The position numbers and the translations under genes were made by a program. The notes beneath the pieces were generated by a model, which did no database searches, was not told the DNA's origin, and worked only from the letters and a program-made list of their open reading frames with translations. Of a DNA stretch of 64,000 nucleotides, positions 17,815-26,400 are shown piece by piece (positions within the stretch are counted from its first letter, which is position 1; each line of letters opens with the position of its first letter). The stretch comes from Leptofilum sp041748655 (GTDB taxonomy: Bacteria > Chloroflexota > Anaerolineae > Promineifilales > Promineifilaceae), in assembly GCA_041748655.1 (NCBI GenBank), contig JBGTCV010000149.1, positions 1 to 64,000 on the forward strand, given 5' to 3'.

Positions 17815-18292
17815 CTCGTTCCCGGCGCTCTGCGCCGCTCTTGGGACGCCGGAGCGTCCCGACCTTCATTCCACGCAGAGCGTGGAACGAGTGGGTATGT
17901 TGAATTGTCATGCTGAACGAAGTGAAGCATCCCGCACAACGTGGCAAGCGAACACCCTTGTCTGACAAAATTTCTGGAATTGATGTGGCGTCGGGATGCT
18001 TCGGAGGACCTCAGCATGACAACTGATTACCTCGTTCCCACGCTCCGCGTGGGAATGCCCTCCGGGGCGCTCTGCGCCGTGCTTGGGACGCCGGAGCGTC
18101 CCGATCTTCATTCCACGCGGAGCGTGGAACGAGTGGGTATGTTGAATTGTCATGCTGAACGAAGTGAAGCATCCCGCACAACGTGGCAGGCGAACACCAT
18201 TGTCTGACAAACCTTCTGGAATTGGTGTGGCGTCGGGATGCTTCGGAGGATGCTTTGGCAGCCTCAGCACAGGCTCTCAGCATGACAGTGGG
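17815..18292. repeat. Tandem composite palindromic repeat (two units, period about 242 bp)
   Basis: Two similar units fill this gene-free stretch (about 17815-18030 and 18031-18292). The shared word GTGGGTATGTTGAATTG starts at 17891 and again at 18133. Each unit joins two palindromic modules. Module A has nested inverted repeats such as GGGACGCCGGAGCGTCCC and CTCGTTCC...GGAACGAG. Module B is flanked by TGTCATGCTGAACGAAGTG and CTCAGCATGACA. Module B relatives recur at 49650-49830. No transposase is present, so these look like non-autonomous, REP/MITE-like elements. Short open frames inside are not credible genes. Confidence 0.8.
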
Positions 18293-18297
18293 TAAGA

Positions 18298-19812
18298 TTA
18301 ACCAAACAGCCGGGCAAAGAAGCCGCGCACGCCGCGAGACGGCCGTTTCCCCACCACCCCACCCGTCTGTCCATTTACCAAAACATCGTACGTCTCCCCA
18401 TCCACTTTGTAATGCGCCAGCCAAATTGGCAGCAGCGCCAGCTTGAACGACTCCACCACCAGCCCCAGCGACCCCAGCTTCACATTGCGCACATCTTCCA
18501 GCGTCAGCCGCTGCGGATTGCGCCGCAACTCCGTCAGCACCTGCTTCCGCGCCTGAATCGAGGCGTCGGCCAGGGGGATGGTATGCCGCTCGGCGGGCCA
18601 GTCGGCCAGGTAGCGGCTGTCGTAGGCCACCAGGCCGGCCAGGTCGAAGGCGGCAAAGCCCTGGGTGAGTTCGCCGTCTAGTCTGGCGCTGGCGGGAATG
18701 CGCACATCGTCGCTAAAGGCGAGATAGCTGCCGGAAATGGACACCCAGTTGTCCCCTCGTTTCACCTGGCCGCCCCAGCGAATTTCCCCGCCTACGTCGA
18801 AGGTCCACAGCGGCAGATACATGCCAACGATCGGCGAGAGGGACGGCCGTTCCACCTCCACCTGCTTCAACCAGCCCCAAATCTGCTTTTTAGCCTGCTC
18901 ATGCGACACGCTGAACGGAATGACGGCATGAGGCGGCATGATTTCGTGGGCAGCGGCCGTTTCCGTCACGTAGACCGAATCGCAGTAGGGGCAGGTCATG
19001 GAGATTGCTTCGGGGGCCAGGACAAACTCCACCGCGCAGCCATTGCATTGAAAGGTGCGCATCTGCACCGGGGCCAGATGCCCCTTCGCCTGGGCCAGCG
19101 CCGTGCTGAACTCCTGCTCAAACGCACCTTCGCCAAACTGACTATTTTTCGGCCGGGGGGCGACCTCACCAACCGCCTGCTCATAGCCGCAAAAGCCGCA
19201 GCGCAGCTGGCGGCCGTCGGCAGCGTATTGCAGCTTGCCAGCACACTGCGGGCAGACAAACTGCTCGGCGTTTGTCTGTTCTGGCTCGTCGCTAACCGTC
19301 TGGCTGATTTGATTGGGATCGATGATCTCTTTGGCCTGCAAACGGCCGTCTAGCAGCGCCAACCCCCGCCGCGCCAGCCCATGCGTGGGATCAAAGGCCA
19401 GCACTTGCTCCAAACAGTGTCGCTTGTCCGTGAGATCGGCGTATACCTCGCTGAGCCAGAGCCACGCCTGAGCCTGCTGCTGCTCATTGGAATCGGTGCG
19501 CAGCACCCAGCTGAGGTAGTGAAACGCCTCGTCCTTGTTGTCTACCTTGGCGGCAGCCACACCCTGATGCAACAGCTCACGCACGCCAGCGGTGCGCACG
19601 TTGGCAAAGCCGCTCTCCTCCGTGGAGTACTGCTGGAGGCGCATGAGCTCCTGTGGCGTCTCTCTCTGACGCACCACAGTGATTTTGTGATTGCACCGTT
19701 CGCACTGGCGGAAACGGCCGTCTGCCGAAAACACCAACCGGCTGCCACAACTAGGACATGGATTTTGAGAAGCATTCACCTCGTTCATGCCCAGAAGTGT
19801 AATGCCTGCCAT
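18298..19812 (-). CDS. Triple zinc-ribbon protein with TPR-like segment
   Basis: This 504-aa soluble protein has three CxxC...CxxC zinc ribbons: CPSC...CERC near the N-terminus, CPQC...CGFC mid-protein and CNGC...CPYC around residue 265. Between the first two lies a TPR-like helical region (DEAFHYLSWVLRTDSN...LEQVLAFDPTHGLARRGL). The C-terminal 200 residues are a beta-rich domain ending in a hydrophobic, basic tail. I do not know its function; a scaffold or nucleic-acid/protein binding role is possible. M9 (position 19788) is an alternative start, and neither start has a strong ribosome binding site. A pyrimidine-rich stretch of iterated TTCACT/TTACT words lies upstream (19858-19910). Confidence 0.7.
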   Translation of the reverse strand: MAGITLLGMNEVNASQNPCPSCGSRLVFSADGRFRQCERCNHKITVVRQRETPQELMRLQQYSTEESGFANVRTAGVRELLHQGVAAAKVDNKDEAFHYLSWVLRTDSNEQQQAQAWLWLSEVYADLTDKRHCLEQVLAFDPTHGLARRGLALLDGRLQAKEIIDPNQISQTVSDEPEQTNAEQFVCPQCAGKLQYAADGRQLRCGFCGYEQAVGEVAPRPKNSQFGEGAFEQEFSTALAQAKGHLAPVQMRTFQCNGCAVEFVLAPEAISMTCPYCDSVYVTETAAAHEIMPPHAVIPFSVSHEQAKKQIWGWLKQVEVERPSLSPIVGMYLPLWTFDVGGEIRWGGQVKRGDNWVSISGSYLAFSDDVRIPASARLDGELTQGFAAFDLAGLVAYDSRYLADWPAERHTIPLADASIQARKQVLTELRRNPQRLTLEDVRNVKLGSLGLVVESFKLALLPIWLAHYKVDGETYDVLVNGQTGGVVGKRPSRGVRGFFARLFG

Positions 19813-19985
19813 TTACAAAGTCACTTACACCACGGTCATAGGGGAGGACGGGTCATTCACTTTTCACTTCTTACTTCTTACTCTTCACTCTTCACTCCCC
19901 TTTTCCCCCTCGCCTCTACCCCCGCATATGGTAAAATGGCGCCATCGTCCCCAAATTATTAGAATGAGCGACTTCTACAGCAAAT

Positions 19986-20894
19986 ATGACACAACAAACA
20001 GGTAAGCAAGACAAAGTATTGGCCGTCGTCAACCGCAAGGGGGGCGTGGCGAAAACCACCACCGCCATCAACCTGGCACATGGCCTTTCGCGCAAGCTGA
20101 TGCGGCGCGTGGCCCCGCAAGATTTAGGCAAAATCGCCGACCCCGAAAATCTATACCAATATCAAGACACCCATTACTACCTGATGGGCCACGTTCTGCT
20201 CATCGACTTTGATCCGCAGGGGCACTGCGCCCGTGGTTTGGGTATCGACACGGGCAAGGCAGACATCGGTGACGTGCTGCTGGAGCAGCGCCACATCACC
20301 GAAGCGGTCGTCTCCGCCGACCGGGCCGCCGAAGGCTTTCCCCGCCCCAATTTGTGGATTTTGCCCGCTTCTGATAACTTGGAACACGCCAAAGATATTC
20401 TACGCGCCCAGGCGTTTGCCCTGCCCAGCACCAAAAATTACGGTCTGGTGCGCATTTTAGAGGAACGGCTGGCGGTAGCCCTGGAGCGATTTACCTACAT
20501 CGTGCTGGATTGCCCACCGGCGCTAGACACCTTCACCCAGGCGGTCTACCAGTTTGCCGATTCAGCCATCGTGCCGGTGAAGCCAGACTATTTTTCGATG
20601 GCAGGCACTGGACAGCACATCAGCTCCATTTTTGAGGCGCAAACGCGAGGGATTGATATTCGCATTCACACCATTGTCCCTACACTGAACGTAGCACGGC
20701 AAAATCTGGATCAGAAAATGGTAGAGGAGCTGCGCGAGCAGTATGGCGATATGGTAAGCCAGCCGATTCCGCGCAGCCAGGCAGTGGCCGAAGCGCCCGC
20801 CTTTCAACAAACAATCTTTGAATACGATACAAAGTTCCTGAACCCGGCAACAATTGCTTATCAGGCATTGGTGGACAGAGTTTATTATGGCTAA
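19986..20894 (+). CDS. ParA/MinD-family partitioning ATPase
   Basis: This is a deviant-Walker ATPase of 302 aa. It has the signature KGGVAKTT (about residue 20), a Walker A' motif LLIDFDPQGH and a Walker B YIVLDCPPALD. An insertion of about 30 residues (between INLAHGLS and HVLLIDFDPQG) is not usual in Soj-type ParA. Such ATPases position DNA or protein cargo by nucleoid-surface gradients. The usual ParB is absent: the next gene, overlapping by 8 bp, encodes a coiled-coil protein. Cargo is unknown; chromosome or plasmid partitioning, or McdA-like organelle positioning, are all possible. Confidence 0.85.
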   Translation: MTQQTGKQDKVLAVVNRKGGVAKTTTAINLAHGLSRKLMRRVAPQDLGKIADPENLYQYQDTHYYLMGHVLLIDFDPQGHCARGLGIDTGKADIGDVLLEQRHITEAVVSADRAAEGFPRPNLWILPASDNLEHAKDILRAQAFALPSTKNYGLVRILEERLAVALERFTYIVLDCPPALDTFTQAVYQFADSAIVPVKPDYFSMAGTGQHISSIFEAQTRGIDIRIHTIVPTLNVARQNLDQKMVEELREQYGDMVSQPIPRSQAVAEAPAFQQTIFEYDTKFLNPATIAYQALVDRVYYG

Positions 20895-21612
20895 GAAATC
20901 CAGCAAAGCAGACCCATCGGAAAACACAGCAGACCCGCTGAGCAATGTAGAGACGTTTGATCCCAAACAGGTGGCTCAGGAAACGGCCGTTCGCGCCCAA
21001 AACAAACCCGTCTCACCACTCGGCCCAACCCAAACCGTACCTACCCCGCCACAACTGACCATGCCCGTGCCGTTCAACCAACCCAGCGAAGATGTGGCTG
21101 CCCTCAAGGCAGAAATTCGCGCCCTGGAAAAACAGAATATTGAGCTGGAAACGGCCGTTTCCCAATACCAGTCCACTCTCAACGAGCTCAAAGAAGAACG
21201 CGCCGCCCGCCAAAAGCTGGAGCGCGAAATGGCCGGGATGGAAGTGGAAATCCGCCAGGTGCGCCACGCCACCGCCGCCCTGGAAGAAGAGCGCCAAACC
21301 CGGCTGGAGCTGGAGCGACGGCTGGCAACGCTCACCGTTGTGGCCGAACGCGCCCAGGAAATGGCGGCCCAGCTGGCCGAAGAGCGGCAGGCGCGGGTAC
21401 AGCTGGAGCGAGAAAAAGCAACGCTGGATGTGCAGGTGCAAAGTATGCAAAAACTGGATACGCTGCTCTCTGAAGAGCGGCAGGCCCGGATGAACGCCCA
21501 ATCCCGCGCCTCTTCCGCCGAAGCGCGGCTGGCCCGGATGGAAGGGGAACTTCAGCAGGGTAGCAACGAAAGCGGCCGTTCCTTCCTGGATCGTCTGCGC
21601 GGCCGTTCCTGA
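20887..21612 (+). CDS. Coiled-coil partner of the ParA-like ATPase
   Basis: The 241-aa protein starts at ATG 20887, inside the last codons of the parA-like gene. After a Pro-rich, disordered N-terminal third (to about residue 70) it is almost continuous charged coiled coil (ELETAVSQYQSTLNELKEE and following heptads) with repeated EERQxR segments. The C-terminus is short and basic (SFLDRLRGRS). There is no HTH or CTP-binding ParB fold. The position suggests it stimulates or anchors the ATPase, as small coiled-coil partners do in McdB-type systems; this is inference. Family not recognised. Confidence 0.7.
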   Translation: MAKKSSKADPSENTADPLSNVETFDPKQVAQETAVRAQNKPVSPLGPTQTVPTPPQLTMPVPFNQPSEDVAALKAEIRALEKQNIELETAVSQYQSTLNELKEERAARQKLEREMAGMEVEIRQVRHATAALEEERQTRLELERRLATLTVVAERAQEMAAQLAEERQARVQLEREKATLDVQVQSMQKLDTLLSEERQARMNAQSRASSAEARLARMEGELQQGSNESGRSFLDRLRGRS

Positions 21613-21719
21613 AAAATTGCCACAGAAGGCTCAGAGGAATAAGAGACAGATTCCGGGCAGCTCGGAACGAAATTGACATTCCAGACCTACTCCTGCTAGA
21701 CTCATCTACAAGGCTTGTC

Positions 21720-22100
21720 ATGGACGATCTTGAAAAACAAATTGCCTTTTGGCGTAACAGCGCCATGGAAGAATTGGAAGTGGCAAATGAACTGCTGGCA
21801 CTCGGCCGCATTCGCCATGCCCTTTTCTGGGCACACCTGGCCTTGGAAAAAATGCTAAAGGCACACGTTTTGCACCAAACAAAACAAGAGCCGCCAAAAA
21901 TCCACAACCTTTCTCGATTGTTAGCCATAACAAATTTGGAAATTGATGAAGACAAACACAAACTTCTTGCTGAAATGAATCGGTACAACATCGAAGGTCG
22001 CTATGCGTTAATGCCGGTTACTTTACCTGATGCAAACCAAATTCAGGCTTATTGGTCTCGTATTGAAGGGACATTGCAATGGTTGCACAACCAATTTTAG
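21720..22100 (+). CDS. HEPN-domain protein
   Basis: This is a 126-aa all-helical HEPN protein, with typical AFWRNSAMEELEVANELL and HALFWAHLALEKMLKAH segments and the subfamily motif YNIEGRYA. It lacks an obvious Rx4H RNase motif at the usual place, so toxicity by RNA cleavage is not assured. It overlaps by 22 bp the minimal nucleotidyltransferase gene that follows, the standard HEPN-MNT arrangement of toxin-antitoxin type. Confidence 0.85.
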   Translation: MDDLEKQIAFWRNSAMEELEVANELLALGRIRHALFWAHLALEKMLKAHVLHQTKQEPPKIHNLSRLLAITNLEIDEDKHKLLAEMNRYNIEGRYALMPVTLPDANQIQAYWSRIEGTLQWLHNQF

Positions 22101-22417
22101 ATAACATTCAGCAATATATTCACGCTTTAGAGCAACATGGTTTACCGATATCGCTGGTAATTCTTTTTGGCTCATATGCTTCAGGCCAAACAAACGAATG
22201 GAGCGATATAGATTTGATTGTCATCTCGCCACGCTTTGACGGCGATGTGTCAATTGAAGATGTCAATTTACTTTGGCACACAACCTTGGAGATTGATAAC
22301 AGAATCGAACCAATTGCCTGTGGCGAAAGGCAGTGGCAAGTGGATAGGGTAACGCCAATCCTTAATGTCGCTCGACGAGAAGGTATTGCCATCAAACCAA
22401 CAACTGAACCGGTTTAA
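22079..22417 (+). CDS. Minimal nucleotidyltransferase (MNT)
   Basis: This 112-aa polymerase-beta-fold protein has the defining motif GSYASGQTNEWSDIDLIVI (residues 31-49), where G31/S32 and D43/D45 form the nucleotide and metal site. In characterised HEPN/MNT pairs the MNT protein neutralises its partner by adding AMP. A lysine- and tyrosine-poor C-terminus completes the fold. It is co-transcribed with the HEPN gene through a 22-bp overlap. Confidence 0.87.
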   Translation: MVAQPILDNIQQYIHALEQHGLPISLVILFGSYASGQTNEWSDIDLIVISPRFDGDVSIEDVNLLWHTTLEIDNRIEPIACGERQWQVDRVTPILNVARREGIAIKPTTEPV

Positions 22418-22435
22418 AAATTTGTTGCGCTACGG

Positions 22436-23215
22436 CTAATAAACCTCCTGCCGACGGTCGGCGAAAACGGGGATTTTAGTGCGAACGGCATCTACCTGGG
22501 CAATATCGATTACGGCCGTTCCCAACATCTCCCCCTCCCCCAACTCAATCACCACTTCTCCCCACGGATCCAAAATGCAGGAGTGGCCAAAAAAGTCTGT
22601 GTTTTTGCTATTGCCCACGCGGTTGCAGGCCACCACAAACATCTGGTTTTCGATGGCGCGCGCCCGCAGCAGAGTGCGCCAATGGGCCAGGCGCGGATGA
22701 GGCCACTCGGCCGGCACAAAAACCAGCTGCGCCCCGGCCAACGCATACTGCCGAAACAGCTCCGGAAAGCGCAAATCGTAGCAAATCGTCAGCCCCGCCT
22801 GGCCCCATTCAGCCTCTATCAGCGTTGGCCGCAGCCCGGCGGTGAGGAACTGCTCCTCCTGCATCAGCCGAAAAAGGTGGAGCTTGCTGTATTCGCCCAG
22901 GGAACGGCCGTTTCTATCAAAGTAGACGGCCGTATTGCCAAATTCACCCTCCCCCATCAGCGACAAACAAGAGCCCAAAATAGCGATCTGGTGCGTTTGG
23001 GCCAGCGTCGCCACCTGAGCAAACAGTCCCGCATCCGTCCGCGTGGCGTAGCGGGCCGCGTTTTCCAAATCATAACCTGTAGACCACAGTTCCGGGAAAA
23101 CAACTATATCCGAACCACGACGAGCCGCCTCGGCCGTCATCGCCTGCACCGTGCCCCAGTTGGCAGCCGGATCACCCAGTTTTACATCCATCTGTCCCAA
23201 AGATATTGTTAGCAT
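22436..23215 (-). CDS. Nitrilase-superfamily amidase (omega-amidase/Nit2-like)
   Basis: This carbon-nitrogen hydrolase of 259 aa has the Glu-Lys-Cys triad at E42 (FPELW), K111 (YSKLHLF) and C145 (TICYDLRFPE). The segment SKLHLF...EEQFLTAG places it near Nit2/YafV omega-amidases, which deaminate alpha-keto acid omega-amides made by glutamine or methionine transaminases; the transaminase-like gene at 28497 would fit functionally but is 5 kb away. The spacer between GAGG and the ATG contains one ACGGCCGT palindrome (23218-23225). Confidence 0.87.
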   Translation of the reverse strand: MLTISLGQMDVKLGDPAANWGTVQAMTAEAARRGSDIVVFPELWSTGYDLENAARYATRTDAGLFAQVATLAQTHQIAILGSCLSLMGEGEFGNTAVYFDRNGRSLGEYSKLHLFRLMQEEQFLTAGLRPTLIEAEWGQAGLTICYDLRFPELFRQYALAGAQLVFVPAEWPHPRLAHWRTLLRARAIENQMFVVACNRVGNSKNTDFFGHSCILDPWGEVVIELGEGEMLGTAVIDIAQVDAVRTKIPVFADRRQEVY

Positions 23216-23262
23216 AACGGCCGTACCTCATGATCTGTGCTTCAACAATTTGCAGTTCTATG

Positions 23263-23268
23263 TATAAT
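23263..23268 (+). promoter_or_regulatory. Possible -10 element upstream of the kinase gene
   Basis: TATAAT at 23263-23268 has TTCAAC (23241-23246) 16 bp upstream. It would give a leader of about 140 nt for the kinase gene. The rest of this 200-bp spacer holds nothing recognisable. Confidence 0.35.
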
Positions 23269-23413
23269 AACGGTAATCGGGCGAAGTCAAAATAGAAGTT
23301 CGCAGATTTTTACTCCCCAGCCAAAGTTGCATCGGGCAACAAACTCAACTTGCCTAGCCATTCGCGTATAGCAAACCACTGCACCAGCCAGCTGCAACCA
23401 ATCTGCCACAGCC

Positions 23414-26400
23414 TTGTATCGTAAACTAAACAATCTTGTGAACCAATCTGACCTGACTGGACGCATCTTCGGCAAATACAAACTGTACCATCGCCTCGGC
23501 ATGGGCGGCATGGCCCGCGTCTACAAAGCGTACCAGGGCAACCTGGATCGCTACGTCGCCCTCAAGGTGCTGCACAGCCACCTGGCCGAAGAAGATGAAT
23601 TTATCGGCCGTTTCGAGCGGGAAGCCGCCGCCGTCGCCCGAATGCGCCACCCCAACATCGTCCAGGTGTTCGACTACGACACCGAAGGCGACAGCCATTA
23701 CATGGTAATGGAATACATCGAAGGGCCAACCCTCAAGGCCGAACTCGATTACCGCGTGCTGGCAAGCAAACCGTTTAGCCCCGCCCAAATTTTCAATATC
23801 ATTGCCGCCCTGGCCAGCGCCCTGGATTATGCCCACATCCGTGGCATCATCCATCGGGACGTCAAGCCGTCCAATATTATGTTCACGCAAGATGGTGAGG
23901 TCGTGCTGACCGATTTTGGCATCGTGCGCATGTTGGGCGTGCCGCGCTACACGCTCACTGGCTTCATCGCCGGAACGCCCGCCTACATGGCCCCGGAACA
24001 GGCCCAATCCCTCACCACCGACCACCGCTCCGATCTTTATTCGTTGGGCATTATTTTGTATGAACTGGTCACGGGGCACACCCCTTTTACGGGCAACACG
24101 CCGCTGGAAATCATCAAAAAGCATATCGATGAGCCGCTGCCACCGATAGAAATGAACCAGGATATCCCCAGCGGCGTCGAGCAGGTCATTGGCAAAGCGC
24201 TGGCTAAAGAGCCAGATTATCGGTACCAGACCGCCGCGAACCTGGTTCAGGCGCTGCATCACGCTTTGGGGAACACGGCCGTTTCCCCGCAAGCCCACCT
24301 GCCCATTCAGGCTTTGGCAACGGCCGTTTCCACTCCAGCCACCCCCACCACCCCCATTCTCGCCCCCACCTTCAAGATGCCCGACGAATGCCCCTATCGC
24401 GGCCTCTTTGCCTTTGGCGAAGCCGACGCCGCCAACTTTTTTGGCCGGGAAGCGTTCACCGAAAAGCTTCTCGACACCATACAGACGCAGCGCCTTATCG
24501 CCATCGTCGGCGCTTCCGGCAGCGGCAAATCCTCCGTCGTCTTTGCCGGATTGGTCACCAAATTGCGCCAAAACCCGGATTGGCACATCCTCACCTTTCG
24601 CCCCGGCCCCCAGCCGTTTCACGCCCTGGCCGCCACCCTCGTAACCGCCCAAAACCCGGCAGGCCGCGAAGAAGAACAGCGGCAAGCCACCACCAGGCTA
24701 GCCGAAGCGCTGCAGCAAAAACAGATTCAGCTCATCTCCCTGCTGCAAGAAATTTTAGGCAACCATAAGCCCGCCAAACGCTTGCTCATCGTCTCCGACC
24801 AGTTTGAAGAAATCTACACCCTCTGCGCCGACCCCGAACTGCGCCGCGCCTTCCTGGATCTGCTGTTGGAAGCGCTAGATGTGGCCCGGTTTCGCCAGCT
24901 CAATCTGTTCACCTTCGCCCTCACCCTGCGCACCGACTTTTTGAGCCAGGCGCTCACCCATCGCCCCTTCGCCGATGCCCTGCAAAACGCCGACATCAAG
25001 CTCGGCCCCATGACCCGCCGCGAACTCAGCCAGGCCATTGCCAACCCGGCCCGCCGCTTTGGCCTGCTGTTTGAAACCGGCCTCGTGGCCCGTATTTTGG
25101 ACGATGTGGGAGACGAACCGGGCAACTTGCCCTTGCTCCAGTTTGCCCTGACGGAGCTGTGGGAAAAAGCGCGGGAAGGGTACCTGACTCACGAAGGATA
25201 CGACGAAATTGGCGGCGTTGAGGGGGCGCTGGCCCGCTACGCCGACCGAGAGTTCGGCCAGCTTTCCCCCGCTGAACAGCAGCAGGCGCGGCAGGTGTTC
25301 ATCCAGATGGTGCGCCCCGGCGCGGGCACAGAAGACACCCGCCGCCTGGCGGGGCGCAGTGAGCTGGGCGAACAAAACTGGGCGCTGGTGCAAAAGCTGG
25401 CCGATGCTCGCCTGGTTGTCACCAGCCTGGCCCCCAGCGGCCAGGAAACGGTGGAAGTGGTGCACGAAGCGCTCATCCGGGGCTGGGCGCAGCTGCGGGC
25501 CTGGATGGAGGAAGATCGTACCTTTCGGGCCTGGCAGGAACGGCTGCGGGCCGCTTTGCGCCAATGGCAGATGAGCCAGCAAGATAACGACGCCCTGCTG
25601 CGCGGCGCCATTCTGGCCGAAGCAGAAAATTGGCTGGCGGAGCGGACAGCTTTTTTGAACCGGGAAGAACGCTTTTTCATTGATGAGAGCCTGAAGCTGC
25701 GGGCAGCCAAGCAGCAAACAGTGGAGCAGGAACGGCTGGAGCGGCAGCAGGCTGCGGCGCAGGCCCGGTTTGCCCGCCGGCTGGGCTGGCTCACGGCGGC
25801 GTTGGTGGTGATGATTGTGCTGGCGCTGATTTTTGCGTTTACGGCCGTAAACAGCAACCAGATCGCCCAGGGGAACGCCGCCACCGCCCAGGCCAACGAA
25901 GCCACCGCTGTGGCCCTGCGCCGGGCGTCGGAGTTTAGCCAGGCGACCTCGGTGGCGGCCGAAGCCACCGCCCGCGCCGACGCCAGCCTGCGGGCCACGG
26001 CCGAATTTGCCGCCGACCGGGAGCGAGACCTGGCGGAAGAGAGCGCCCAGGATGCCATTGTGGCCCGGGAAACGGCCGTTTTCAGCGCCAATGAGTTGGC
26101 CACCGCTGTCGTCATCGCTGAGCAAAACGCCCTGGAAGCGGAAAACCAGGCCCGCCTCGTAGCCGCCCGTGAACTGGCGGGCATCGCCACAGACCAGCTC
26201 AACAGCGATCCGCAGCTGGGGTTGCTGCTCTCGCTGGAAGCCGTCAACCTGACCCAGGCCACCGGCCTCAACGCGCCAGCCTCGGCCGAAGAAGCGCTGT
26301 TCCGAGCCATGCAGGCGTCCCAGCTTCAGCGTATCTTTTCCGGCCATTCAGAAGGAATCAATGCGGTGACATTTAGCCCAGACGGCCGTTTCCTGGCCAC

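Noticed and set aside
17815..18292. CRISPR-like array
   Set aside because: There are only two long units with palindromic modules, no short regular repeat-spacer pattern and no cas genes.
17660..18446. Several open frames within the tandem repeat
   Set aside because: They repeat the same peptide words (LRSMTIQHTHSF-like), come from palindromic repeat DNA and lack ribosome binding sites.
24875..26347. 490-aa open frame antisense to the kinase gene
   Set aside because: It is a GC-driven shadow of the kinase-nSTAND-WD40 gene, rich in Gly/Arg/Gln, with no recognisable domain.
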